DNA from: Luteococcus peritonei
Lineage (GTDB): Bacteria; Actinomycetota; Actinomycetes; Propionibacteriales; Propionibacteriaceae
NCBI RefSeq assembly: GCF_039526385.1
Contig: NZ_BAAAIX010000013.1
Coordinates: 1 to 64,000 of the forward strand
Reading direction: 5' to 3'
DNA: 64,000 bases
Shown here: positions 53,311-61,963 of the stretch, piece after piece
How positions within the stretch are numbered: the stretch's first letter is position 1
Layout of the letters: the number at the start of each line of letters is the position of its first letter
Notes under the pieces: generated by a model
Databases searched by the model: none
What the model saw: only the letters and a program-made list of their open reading frames with translations
Told to the model about the DNA's origin: nothing
Made by a program: the position numbers and the translations under genes

Positions 53311-54363
53311 ATGATCACCTACGACGGTGTCGAGGTTCGCTACGGCGACTTCACCGCGATCCCCAAGCTCGACCTGACCATCAACCGCGGTGAGTTCTTC
53401 ACCATGCTCGGCCCCTCGGGATGCGGCAAGACCACGGCTCTGCGCACCCTCGCCGGCCTCGAGACCCCCAGCGCCGGCGACATCATCATCGACGGTCGTC
53501 CTGTGACGAACCTGCCGCCCGACCGGCGCGAGGTCGGAATGGTCTTCCAGAACTACGCGCTGTTCCCCTCGATGAGCGTCGCCGACAACATCGAGTTCGG
53601 CCTACGGGTGCGCAAGACGCCCCGCGCCGAGCGCGAGCGCCTGGTGCGTGAGATGGCCGAAGTGGTCGAGCTGTCGAGCGTGCACATGGACAAGAACCTG
53701 GACGAGCTCTCGGGCGGCCAGCAGCAGCGCGTCGCCATTGCCCGCGCGCTCGTGCTGCAACCGAAGATCCTGCTGCTCGACGAACCCCTCAGCAACCTGG
53801 ACGCGAAGCTGCGCCAGCAGATGCGCCTGCAGCTCAAGCGCCTGCAACAGGACGTCGGCATCACCACCGTCTACGTCACCCACGACCAGGATGAGGCCTT
53901 GGCCATGAGTGACCGCATCGCAGTGTTCAACAAGGGACGAGTCGAGCAGGTCGGTACTCCGCAGGAGATCTACGACCACGCAGCCACAGAGTTCGTGTGC
54001 ACCTTCGTGGGGGAGAGCTCGCCGCTGACCCCCGAACTCGTCAAGACCCTGGCGCGTGGTGGCGACCAGGGTGACGGTGTCTCCCGAGCCACCGGTGCCC
54101 GCCTGGACGTCGAGGCGGCCAGCTACCTGCGCGAGGAGCGGGCCAAGCTCGAGGGCGCCCCCGGCCGGGCCGGAGTCACCGCGACGGTGGTGGCCCGGCT
54201 CTACCACGGCACCCACTCGACCTACGCGCTCGAGACCCACGGCACCCTGCTGCAGTCAATCGTCATCGAGTCCGGGGCCCCTCGCCCTGATGCCGGTGAC
54301 CAGGTCACGGTGTGGATCGACCCGGCCGACGTCCTGCAGTACTCGGGGTCGGTGGCGGCATGA
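53311..54363 (+). CDS. ABC transporter ATP-binding protein (PotA/FbpC type)
   Basis: A 350-aa ATPase with Walker A LGPSGCGKTT, Q-loop MVFQNYALFPSMSV, signature LSGGQQQR, Walker B LLLDEPLSNLD and switch HVTHDQ-like VTHDQDEAL, then a TOBE domain from about residue 245. AAGGA precedes ATG 53311. Its end overlaps the permease start. It powers import with the fused permease. Confidence 0.93.
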   Translation: MITYDGVEVRYGDFTAIPKLDLTINRGEFFTMLGPSGCGKTTALRTLAGLETPSAGDIIIDGRPVTNLPPDRREVGMVFQNYALFPSMSVADNIEFGLRVRKTPRAERERLVREMAEVVELSSVHMDKNLDELSGGQQQRVAIARALVLQPKILLLDEPLSNLDAKLRQQMRLQLKRLQQDVGITTVYVTHDQDEALAMSDRIAVFNKGRVEQVGTPQEIYDHAATEFVCTFVGESSPLTPELVKTLARGGDQGDGVSRATGARLDVEAASYLREERAKLEGAPGRAGVTATVVARLYHGTHSTYALETHGTLLQSIVIESGAPRPDAGDQVTVWIDPADVLQYSGSVAA

Positions 54364-56168
54364 GCAGCCCCGAGCAGCTCGAGACGCCACCGGTGCTCGT
54401 ACCCGAGGCCGCGCCGGGTCTCGACCCGGCTGCTGGCCGCACCCGTCGCATCGCCCCAGCCGGCAGCGTGCGCCAGATGATGCGCCAGCCCTTCGTGGTG
54501 GTCGTCAGCCTGCTGCTGTTGTGGTTCATCGGCACGATGCTGGTCTGGCCGAACCTCAATCTGCTGGCTGAGACCTTCATCAAGGACGGCGCGCTCAGCA
54601 CCAGTGCCGTTGAGCGGCTGGGCAAGTCTGCCCGCGCCATGACCTCGCTCAAGCACTCCTTCCTGCTGGCGGTCGCGCTGTGCGTGTGCACGAACCTCGT
54701 CGGCGTGTTCATCGTGCTGGTGACCCACTTCTTCGACATCCGTGGGGCCCGGCTGCTGTGGCTGGGCTACGCGACCACCTTCATCTACGGCGGTATCGTG
54801 CTCGCGAGCGCGTACAAGATGCTCTACGGCACCAATGGCCCGTTGGGTCGGCTGGTCGCCTCGGTCGTCCCGGGGCTCGGCCCGGGCTGGTTCACCGGTT
54901 TCGGGGCGGTCCTGTTCACGATGACCCTCGCCACCACGACGAATCATCTGCTGTTCGTCTCGAGTGCCTTGGCCGGCATCGACGGGCAGATGCTCGAGTC
55001 TGCGCGCATGATGGGTGCCTCGACGTCGACGATCCTGCGTCGTATCGTGCTGCCCATGCTGAAGCCGGTGCTGTTCGCCGTCACCATTCTCAGCTTCCTG
55101 ACCGGCCTCGGCGCCCTCTCAGCACCTCAGGTGCTGGGCGGCCGCGGGTTCCAGACCATCGCGCCGATGATCCTCACCTTCTCTACGACCCGCACGAGCC
55201 GTGACATCGCAGCGCTGCTCGCGATCATCCTCGGTGTCGCCACCATGGCGCTTCTCGCGATCTTGACCCGCATCGAGCGCTCTGGCATGTACTTCTCGGT
55301 CTCGAAGGTCTCGGCCAAGATCGTGAAGCAGAAGATCCGCAACCCCATCGCGAATACCGTCGTGCATGTGCTGGCCTGGGGCCTGTGGCTGCTGTACGTG
55401 GCTCCCGTCGTGCTCGTGGTGCTGTTCAGCTTCATGCCGCCGGATGCGATCGGACGAGGTGAGCTTGACCTGGGACGCATCAGCCTCGACAACTACGCCC
55501 GGGTGTTGACCGGCGGCAGTGCGCTCCGACCCTTCCTCGTGAGCATCGTCTATTCCGCGCTGGCCGCACTGATCGTCGGGCTGGCCATGATGATCGTGTC
55601 GTGGATCGTGCAGCGCTACCGCAACCCGGTGACCACCGTCCTCGAGGCGCTGCTGCACATCCCGTGGATCCTGCCGGCGACCATGATCGCCCTGGGCCTG
55701 ATCATGAGCTACGACCACCCCAGCCCGCTGGTGCTCGGACGAGTCCTCACGGGTACCCCGGTGATCCTGCTGCTCGCCTACGTGATCGTGAAGGTGCCGT
55801 TCACCCTGCGGATCCTGAAGTCGGCCTTCGCGGCGCTGAACCTCTCGCTCGAAGAGGCCGCCAGCCTGATGGGAGCCGGTCCGCTGACCGTCTTCCGTCG
55901 CATCCTGTTCCCGGCCGTCCTGCCGGCTGCGGCGGCCGTCACGGCGCTGAACTTCAACAGCCTGCTCGACGACTACGACACAGCGGTCTTCCTGGCCCAC
56001 CCCCTGTTCCAGCCGCTCGGTCTGGTGATCCAGGCCAATACGACCGGCCAGGTGGGGCCCGATGCGGCAGCCAACACCTTCGTGTACACCGTCCTGCTGA
56101 TGCTCATCACGGGCGGTGTCATGTGGCTGGTCTACGGTCGCCAAGGCAAGCGACGCCACCGGCGATGA
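54360..56168 (+). CDS. ABC transporter permease, fused two-domain
   Basis: A 602-aa protein with about 12 helices and two EAA loops (LESARMMGASTSTILRRIVLPML near residue 215; LEEAASLMGAGPLTVFRRILFPAV near 495), i.e. two permease halves in one chain, as in iron/phosphonate-type importers. A 55-residue cytosolic leader precedes helix 1. It starts with ATGA overlap to the ATPase and ends with ATGA overlap to the LacI gene. Confidence 0.92.
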   Translation: MSSPEQLETPPVLVPEAAPGLDPAAGRTRRIAPAGSVRQMMRQPFVVVVSLLLLWFIGTMLVWPNLNLLAETFIKDGALSTSAVERLGKSARAMTSLKHSFLLAVALCVCTNLVGVFIVLVTHFFDIRGARLLWLGYATTFIYGGIVLASAYKMLYGTNGPLGRLVASVVPGLGPGWFTGFGAVLFTMTLATTTNHLLFVSSALAGIDGQMLESARMMGASTSTILRRIVLPMLKPVLFAVTILSFLTGLGALSAPQVLGGRGFQTIAPMILTFSTTRTSRDIAALLAIILGVATMALLAILTRIERSGMYFSVSKVSAKIVKQKIRNPIANTVVHVLAWGLWLLYVAPVVLVVLFSFMPPDAIGRGELDLGRISLDNYARVLTGGSALRPFLVSIVYSALAALIVGLAMMIVSWIVQRYRNPVTTVLEALLHIPWILPATMIALGLIMSYDHPSPLVLGRVLTGTPVILLLAYVIVKVPFTLRILKSAFAALNLSLEEAASLMGAGPLTVFRRILFPAVLPAAAAVTALNFNSLLDDYDTAVFLAHPLFQPLGLVIQANTTGQVGPDAAANTFVYTVLLMLITGGVMWLVYGRQGKRRHRR

Positions 56169-57220
56169 GTACGCCATCAGAGAGGGTCGAGGTGAGCGGG
56201 GCTGGCCTGCCCGTCCCGGGGCGGGTGACCATCGACGACGTCGCTCGCCGGGCCGGGGTGTCACGCACCTCGGTCTCGCGGGCGCTGCTCGGGCAGAACA
56301 AGGTCTCCGACCAGACCCGTTCCCGGGTGCGTCAGGCTGCCGAGGAACTCGGCTATGTGCCGAGCGTGGCTGCCTCGACGTTGGCCTCGGGGCGTGGTGA
56401 CACCCTCGGGTTGTTGCTGCGTGACGCGGCCAACCCGGCCTACGGCCTACTGTTCACCGAACTGCAGAGGTATGGACGTGAGGCGGGCCGCCAGGTCGTC
56501 TCGATGACCGTCACGACCGATGAACACGGCCGAGGCCAGGTGGCCGCCCTGCACCACCTCGTGGGTCTGCGGGTTGCGGGGCTGGTGGTCGCCACCGGCG
56601 GCCTGTCGACTGAACAGCTGCTGCCCTTCGCCGGCATCTTGCCGATCGTCCGCGCCGGACGCCCGGAGGAGTCGGGCCTGCTGCACGCGGTCAGCTACGA
56701 CGAGCGCGGAGGCGGCGCAGAGGTTGCCCGCGCGATCCACGCCCACGGTCACCGTCGGGTGGCGGTGCTGGTGACCGACGCCGATGTTTCCTACCCCGAG
56801 TGGGTACGCGGCACGGCCATCGTCGAGACCCTGCGCGCCCTGGGCGTTGACGTGGACGAACTGGCAGTGCGGCGGCACTTCGAGGGCGCGACGGAGGTGT
56901 GTGATCTGGCCCGGCAGCGAAGGGTGAGCGCGGTGGCCTGTCCCTCGGACATGCGAGCCCTGCAGGTGCTGCGCGTGGCGCGGAGCCAAGGCTTGCGGGT
57001 GCCCGACGACCTGTCCGTCACCGGTTTCGACGGCATCCTTCCCGGCGCCGACCTGATCGGGCTGGCGACCTACCGCATCCCTGTCGAAGAGGTGGCAAGT
57101 GCTGCCATCCGAACGCTGCTCGAGGTGGTGAACGGCGCCGAAGGTGTCCACCAGCTGCAGATGTCTGGACGGTTCGTCGAGGCTCCTTCGCTCGACCGTC
57201 CCGTGCCTGCACCGACATGA
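56165..57220 (+). CDS. LacI-family repressor
   Basis: A 351-aa regulator. The HTH and hinge (VTIDDVARRAGVSRTSVSRALLGQ... ELGYVPSVAASTLASGR) lie at residues about 18-75, followed by a periplasmic-binding-protein-like effector domain (TLGLLLRDAANPAYGLLFTEL; VTGFDGILPGADLIGLATYRI). It is the fourth gene of the transporter operon, overlapping the permease by 4 bp, and likely represses its own operon at the palindrome 52012-52029. Confidence 0.94.
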   Translation: MSTPSERVEVSGAGLPVPGRVTIDDVARRAGVSRTSVSRALLGQNKVSDQTRSRVRQAAEELGYVPSVAASTLASGRGDTLGLLLRDAANPAYGLLFTELQRYGREAGRQVVSMTVTTDEHGRGQVAALHHLVGLRVAGLVVATGGLSTEQLLPFAGILPIVRAGRPEESGLLHAVSYDERGGGAEVARAIHAHGHRRVAVLVTDADVSYPEWVRGTAIVETLRALGVDVDELAVRRHFEGATEVCDLARQRRVSAVACPSDMRALQVLRVARSQGLRVPDDLSVTGFDGILPGADLIGLATYRIPVEEVASAAIRTLLEVVNGAEGVHQLQMSGRFVEAPSLDRPVPAPT

Positions 57221-57260
57221 ACCGTTCTCAAACCCACGCCCTCCAGAACCAGGAGCTCCC

Positions 57261-59051
57261 GTGATCGTCGCTGAGCACCCCCGACCTGACCATCTGCTTG
57301 TCCACATCTCCGACACCCACTTCGTACCGCCAGGTGAGTCGCTCTACGGCGTCGCGGACGCTGCCGGGCACCTGCGCTCTTTCATGGAGCGTCTGGCCGG
57401 GACCGACCTGCGCCCCGAGGCGCTGGTGTTCACCGGTGACCTCGCCGACCGTGGGGAGGCTGCGGCCTACCGCAGCCTGCAGCAGGTGGTGGAGCCGTAC
57501 GCGCGGGAGATGGGCGCCCAAGTGGTGTGGGTGATGGGCAATCATGACGACCGCGCCACCATGAAGTCGGTGCTGCTGGGGCGCGAACCCGACCTCGCAC
57601 CGCACGACGAGGTGGTCTGGATCGGTGGGTTGCGCATCGTGGTGCTCGACAGCACTGTCCCCGGTTCCGCCCACGGCGCGCTACGGACGCACCAGCTGGA
57701 CTGGCTGGCCGGCGAGCTGGCGCAGCGTGCCCCGGAAGGCACCATCGTGGCGATGCACCACCCGCCCGTTCCCTGTGTGCAGGACCTGGCCGTGACCGTC
57801 GAACTGCGTGACCAGCCGAAACTGGCCGAGGTGTTGCACCATGCCCCGCCCGGTGAGGTGCGCGGCATCATCGCGGGCCATTTCCACTACTCCTGCCATG
57901 CGACCTTCGCAGGAGTTCCGGTCAGCGTGGCTGCGGCGACCTGTTACACGCAGGACCTGTTCATGCCTGAGCGGGGCACGCGTGGACGCGACGCCGCCCA
58001 GGCAGTGAACCTGGTGAGCGTGTACGAGAACACCGTGCTGCACTCGGTCATGCCGATCGACGAGGGCAAGACCTGCGGTCGTCCGGTCAGCGGGGAGGAA
58101 ACGACGCGGGTCCTCGCGCAGGAGGGGTTCGTGATTCCCGAGCGGCGGGTCGGCCCCTCGTACGCAGCCGCAGTGACCGGGAGAGCCGACGGGCGCCCTT
58201 CGGCCCGCCTGCGGCAGCGGCTGGCAGAGCGCGGGATGCTGGTAACAGCCCACCGGGGCACACCGATCGGCAGTGCCGCTCAGAACACTCCGCGGGCTGC
58301 GCTCGGCGCCCTGGCTTCTGGGGCAGACATGGTCGAGCTGGACGTTTCGGTGAGCACCGACGGGGTCAGTTACGCCTTCCATGATGGCTTGGAGCAGGCC
58401 GCCTTCGGTCGCGCGGAGAACCTCGAAGAGCTGGACTCCCGTGCCATCGCGGAGCTGCGGCACCGCACCAGCCATCCCGAGCGTCCGGCGCCCGTGCCTC
58501 GGCTGACCGAGGTGCTGCGCGAGGTGGACGCCGCAGGTGGGCTGGTGAATCTCGACCGCTCGTGGCGGCACTGGCCGCAGGTGTTGGACGAGTGTGCGTT
58601 GCTGGGCATGGACGAGGCGATCCTCGTGAAGTTCCCGGCGTCCCAGCCAGAGCGCCTGGAGCAGCTGCGGGGCTCTTCCGCGCGGATGCCGGTGATGGTG
58701 ATCTGCACGTCTCCCGACGAGCTCGAGTGGACTTGCCGTCAGGCGCAGGAATTCCTGTCGGGCCGCTCTCAGGTGGACGTTTGCGCCGTGGAACTGATCG
58801 CGGACTCAGCCGAGAGTCCGATGGCGTCTGCGGAGTCCATCGCCAAGGCCCACGAGCTGGGACTCATGGTGTTCGTGAACTGCGAGGTTCTCGAGGAGGG
58901 CCCTCCACTGTTCGCCGGGTGGGACGACGAGATGGCCCATGCTGATCCTGACCAGCCGTGGCGCCGGCTCAGTGAACTGGGTGTGGACATCGTGCAGACC
59001 GACTGGCCATGGCTGGCTGATGCGTGGCGTGCGCGGCAGTTGCATCCCTAG
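57261..59051 (+). CDS. Metallophosphoesterase-GDPD fusion enzyme
   Basis: A 596-aa two-domain hydrolase. Residues about 10-260 are a calcineurin-like metallophosphoesterase of the CpdA type with all metal motifs: HISDTHF, GDLADRGE, GNHDD, HHPPVP and GHFHY. Residues about 325-590 are a glycerophosphodiester phosphodiesterase domain: AHRG (His331, Arg332), ELDV (Glu359, Asp361), FHD (His374) and QTDWP near the end. The usual PENT reads AQNT, and the third metal motif is VNLDRSW, as in a GDPD subgroup. No export signal. GTG 57261 has AGGAG 5 nt upstream. It would cleave an imported phosphodiester and then release phosphate, or process two ester bonds of one compound. Confidence 0.88.
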   Translation: MIVAEHPRPDHLLVHISDTHFVPPGESLYGVADAAGHLRSFMERLAGTDLRPEALVFTGDLADRGEAAAYRSLQQVVEPYAREMGAQVVWVMGNHDDRATMKSVLLGREPDLAPHDEVVWIGGLRIVVLDSTVPGSAHGALRTHQLDWLAGELAQRAPEGTIVAMHHPPVPCVQDLAVTVELRDQPKLAEVLHHAPPGEVRGIIAGHFHYSCHATFAGVPVSVAAATCYTQDLFMPERGTRGRDAAQAVNLVSVYENTVLHSVMPIDEGKTCGRPVSGEETTRVLAQEGFVIPERRVGPSYAAAVTGRADGRPSARLRQRLAERGMLVTAHRGTPIGSAAQNTPRAALGALASGADMVELDVSVSTDGVSYAFHDGLEQAAFGRAENLEELDSRAIAELRHRTSHPERPAPVPRLTEVLREVDAAGGLVNLDRSWRHWPQVLDECALLGMDEAILVKFPASQPERLEQLRGSSARMPVMVICTSPDELEWTCRQAQEFLSGRSQVDVCAVELIADSAESPMASAESIAKAHELGLMVFVNCEVLEEGPPLFAGWDDEMAHADPDQPWRRLSELGVDIVQTDWPWLADAWRARQLHP

Positions 59052-59173
59052 GCTCGTGTGAGCCACTGCTCGTCCGTGCCGGAGGCCGTCTCCCCGGCCC
59101 GCTCAATCTGGGCGCGGTGGCTTGGCACGCCAGACCTATGGCGCCTGGCGCCCGGCAGTGGTGGGATCGGGGC

Positions 59174-60073
59174 ATGGGAACCGTCGTGGTGGTTGGCTCG
59201 ATCAATGCAGACCTGGGCATCCAGGTGGACCGCTTCCCCGGGCCGGGGGAGACCCTCAACGCCCGGGGAGGCACCTTCTCGCCCGGTGGCAAGGGGGCGA
59301 ACCAGGCGCTGGCTGCCGCCCTGCACGGCGCGCAGGTGACGATGCTCGGTGCGGTTGGCGACGATGCCGCGGCTCAGGAGGCGCTGGGCCTGCTCCGCGA
59401 GGCCGGGGTGGACCTGGACCAGCTCGCGGTGCAGCAGGGCCCCACCGGTATCGCGGTGGTCTGCGTCGACGCCAGCGGTGAGAACCAGATCCTCGTCGTG
59501 CCCGGCGCCAATGCCGCCATGGGCGCGACGGCCGTGGAGGAGCGCGCCGACCTGGTGCGCTCGGCCGACGTGGTGGTGCTGCAAGGCGAGATCCCGCGCG
59601 ACGGCATCGAGGCCGCCGCCCGCCTGGCCGAGGGCCGCGTGGTGCTCAACCTGGCGCCCGTCGTCGAGGTGGACCCCGAGGTGCTGCGCCTGGCCGACCC
59701 GCTGGTGGTCAACGAGCACGAGGCACGGCTGGTGCACGCCCAGCTGCAGAACAGCAAGGACCAGGGGCCGGAGGACGAGCAGGAGCTGGTGCGCGCGCTG
59801 TCGGACCAGGGCTGCCGCAGCGTGGTGATGACCCTGGGCGCTCGTGGCGCGCTGGTCTGCCGCGGACAGGAGGTGAGCTCCGTCGAGAGCCGTCGGGTCG
59901 AGGTGGTGGACACCACCGGTGCCGGCGACGCCTTCGTGGGGGTGCTGGCGGCCCGGCTCGCCGAGGGCAACGACCTGGTGGAGGCCTCCCGGCAGGCCGC
60001 GCTGGTGGCCGCCGACGTGGTGCAGCGCCCCGGCGCGCAGGCCTCCTACCGGCCGGCCTGGCCCTCGGCCTAG
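59174..60073 (+). CDS. rbsK: Ribokinase
   Basis: A 299-aa PfkB-family sugar kinase. The N-terminal VVVGSINADLGIQVDRFPGPGET and GGTFSPGGKGANQA motifs and the C-terminal anion-hole and catalytic TTGAGDAFVG are those of ribokinase, which phosphorylates D-ribose to ribose-5-phosphate. No rbs transporter genes are nearby. It lies at the end of the island, 122 bp after the fusion enzyme; its coding style is back to the strongly GC3-biased type. ATG 59174 lacks a clear ribosome site. Confidence 0.88.
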   Translation: MGTVVVVGSINADLGIQVDRFPGPGETLNARGGTFSPGGKGANQALAAALHGAQVTMLGAVGDDAAAQEALGLLREAGVDLDQLAVQQGPTGIAVVCVDASGENQILVVPGANAAMGATAVEERADLVRSADVVVLQGEIPRDGIEAAARLAEGRVVLNLAPVVEVDPEVLRLADPLVVNEHEARLVHAQLQNSKDQGPEDEQELVRALSDQGCRSVVMTLGARGALVCRGQEVSSVESRRVEVVDTTGAGDAFVGVLAARLAEGNDLVEASRQAALVAADVVQRPGAQASYRPAWPSA

Positions 60074-60129
60074 GCTGGATGGCAAGACCTCGGCCCAGCC
60101 GGGGTCGCACCCCGAGACCAGGAGTTGTG

Positions 60130-60582
60130 ATGCAGACCGTCCGCACCGCCCAGCGCGTCGTGAAGGCCCCCGCGGCCGTCATCTTCGACCTGCTCGCCCA
60201 CCCCGCCCGCCACCAGGAACTGGACGGCAGCGGCACCGTCGAGGACACCGCCTTCGGCCCGGAGCGCCTCAGTCTGGGCGACGACTTCGGCATGCACATG
60301 AACAAGGGCGCCCGCTACACCTCGCGCAGCACCGTGGTGGACTTCGAGGAGGGGCGTCGGATCGCCTGGCGCACCGCCACCAGCCTGGGCGGCCGCTTCC
60401 TGTTCGGCGGGCAGATCTGGCGCTACGAGCTCACCGACCGCGGCGACGGCACCACCCTGGTCAAGGAGAGCTTCGACCTGTCCAATGCCCGCCCCGCCAC
60501 GCTGCTCGACGCCCTCGCCGGCAAGTCCGCGCAGAAGGGCATGATGTCCACCCTGGACAACCTCGCCCAGCGCTTCAGCTGA
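60130..60582 (+). CDS. SRPBCC (START-like) family protein
   Basis: A 150-aa polyketide-cyclase/dehydrase-type protein with a hydrophobic ligand cavity. It begins VRTAQRVVKAPAAVIFDLLAHPARHQELDGSG, the standard SRPBCC opening, with RIAWRTAT and WRYELTDRGDGTTLVKESFD later. The ligand is unknown. ATG 60130 has AGGAG 5 nt upstream. Its 3' end overlaps the convergent small membrane gene by 8 bp. Confidence 0.88.
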   Translation: MQTVRTAQRVVKAPAAVIFDLLAHPARHQELDGSGTVEDTAFGPERLSLGDDFGMHMNKGARYTSRSTVVDFEEGRRIAWRTATSLGGRFLFGGQIWRYELTDRGDGTTLVKESFDLSNARPATLLDALAGKSAQKGMMSTLDNLAQRFS

Positions 60583-60799
60583 GGCGCCGCCAGGCCATCA
60601 CCACGCCGATCGCGGCGTTCACCAGCCCCAGCCCGCCCAGGCCGGGGGAGTCGTCGGCCTGCCCGAAGGCCACCAGCATCAGGCCCACGGCCACCAGGAA
60701 GGTGGCGGCGAGCAGCGTGGCCCCGGTCCAGGCCACGGGATGCCGCTCCGAGATTCCGGGCCGCTCCCCGCGCAGGCCGGAGCCGCGACCGGTGAGCAT
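60575..60799 (-). CDS. Small two-helix membrane protein
   Basis: A 74-aa protein with two hydrophobic segments (about residues 24-45 and 54-70) joined by an acidic loop. No recognisable family. Its ATG shares a base with the stop (TGATG) of the HTH regulator upstream, so the two are translationally coupled and probably function together. Confidence 0.65.
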   Translation of the reverse strand: MLTGRGSGLRGERPGISERHPVAWTGATLLAATFLVAVGLMLVAFGQADDSPGLGGLGLVNAAIGVVMAWRRLS

Positions 60800-61206
60800 C
60801 AGAAGAGCCGGGGGTCGGCCAGCTGGCTGCGCAGCAGGTCTCGGACCTGGCCCAGTGTCTCGGGCAGGTCTGCGTCGATCTCGTCGATCACCAGCAGCAG
60901 GGCCATCACCTGCTCGTCGGACAGCGACAGGCTGCTGCGCGCCCGCGTCACGTCCAGCCAGACGCCGCCACCGCTGCCACCGCGACCGCGCAGCGGCAGC
61001 CGGGCGCTGCGGATCCGTTCCAGGTCACGCTCCACGGTGCGCTCGCTGACCCCCACCCGCTTGGCGAGCACGTCGACGGCCAGCGGCTTGCCGCGCTGCT
61101 GCAGCAGCACGCGCAGCACGTCCTGCTGGCGGGCCAGCTGGCGGGTGGTGGCCCGTTGCTGCTGGCGGGCACCGCGGGTGGGGCGACGACGAGGGGAGCG
61201 GCTCAC
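60799..61206 (-). CDS. HTH_11-type regulator lacking a WYL domain
   Basis: A 135-aa protein. Residues about 25-80 form a DeoR/YafY-type winged helix (RQQDVLRVLLQQRGKPLAVDVLAKRVGVSERTVERDLERIRS). YafY relatives carry a 200-residue WYL effector domain; here only about 50 residues follow (SLSDEQVMALLLVIDEIDADLPETLGQVRDLL). The N-terminus is Arg/Gln-rich. It is coupled to a membrane protein, suggesting membrane-linked control. Confidence 0.78.
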   Translation of the reverse strand: MSRSPRRRPTRGARQQQRATTRQLARQQDVLRVLLQQRGKPLAVDVLAKRVGVSERTVERDLERIRSARLPLRGRGGSGGGVWLDVTRARSSLSLSDEQVMALLLVIDEIDADLPETLGQVRDLLRSQLADPRLF

Positions 61207-61258
61207 GCTGACAGTCTCCCGCGGTCATGGGCCCGACGGAAGGGTGATCCGGCAGGCG

Positions 61259-61900
61259 TCACAGTCGCACCATCACGCGCGGCAGGAAGAACTGCACGAG
61301 CGGACCGATGGCCAGCGCGTAGGCCACGGTGCCCAGCCCCACCGTGCCGCCCAGCAGCCAGCCGCTGGCCAGCACGGTGATCTCGATGGCGGTGCGCACC
61401 AGCCGCAGCGACCAGCCGGTGCGGTTCGCGATGCCGGTCATCAGTCCGTCGCGTGGGCCCGGGCCGAGCTGGCTGCCGATGTACAGGCCGCCCGCCAGAC
61501 CGTTCAGCACGATCCCGCCCACCAGCAGCACCGTGCGCCAGGCCAGGGACTGCGGGTCATCGAAGATCGCGAGGGTGGCGTCCATGGCGATGCCGATCAC
61601 GAAGACGTTGAGCACGGTGCCGAGCCCGGGCCACTGGCGCAGCGGGATCCACAGCAGCAGCACCAGCGCGCCCACCACGATGCTCACCACGCCGATGCTC
61701 ATCGGCAGGTGGTGCCACAGGCCCTGGTGCAGCACGTCCCACGGGTCGAGACCCAGGTGGCTGCGCAGCAGCATGGCCATCGACGCGCCGTAGAGCCACA
61801 GCCCCACCAGCAGCTGCACCAACCGGCGCGGCATCCGCCCGGCGCGCAGCTGTTCGACAGGCGTGAGCTGGGCGAGACTGGGTGGAACCATGCGCTCCAT
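61259..61900 (-). CDS. YczE/YitT-type integral membrane protein
   Basis: A 213-aa, five-helix membrane protein. The opening QLLVGLWLYGASMAMLLRSHLGLDPWDVLHQGL and the GSQLGPGPRDGLMTGIANRTGWSLRLVRTAIE segment are typical of the YczE family (YitT-like). The function is not established. ATG 61900 (MERMVPP) is used; ATG 61891 is possible. The frame continues upstream only as the antisense of the hydrolase and oxidoreductase genes. Confidence 0.83.
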   Translation of the reverse strand: MERMVPPSLAQLTPVEQLRAGRMPRRLVQLLVGLWLYGASMAMLLRSHLGLDPWDVLHQGLWHHLPMSIGVVSIVVGALVLLLWIPLRQWPGLGTVLNVFVIGIAMDATLAIFDDPQSLAWRTVLLVGGIVLNGLAGGLYIGSQLGPGPRDGLMTGIANRTGWSLRLVRTAIEITVLASGWLLGGTVGLGTVAYALAIGPLVQFFLPRVMVRL

Positions 61901-61951
61901 CCAACACCAGCAGGGGCTGACCAGCGGCGACGTCCCAGGCGGCGGGCTGCC

Positions 61952-61957
61952 TAGACT
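61952..61957 (+). promoter_or_regulatory. -10 box TAGACT, leaderless start at 61964
   Basis: TAGACT lies 6 nt before ATG 61964, with no ribosome site. Confidence 0.55.
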
Positions 61958-61963
61958 CCAGTC

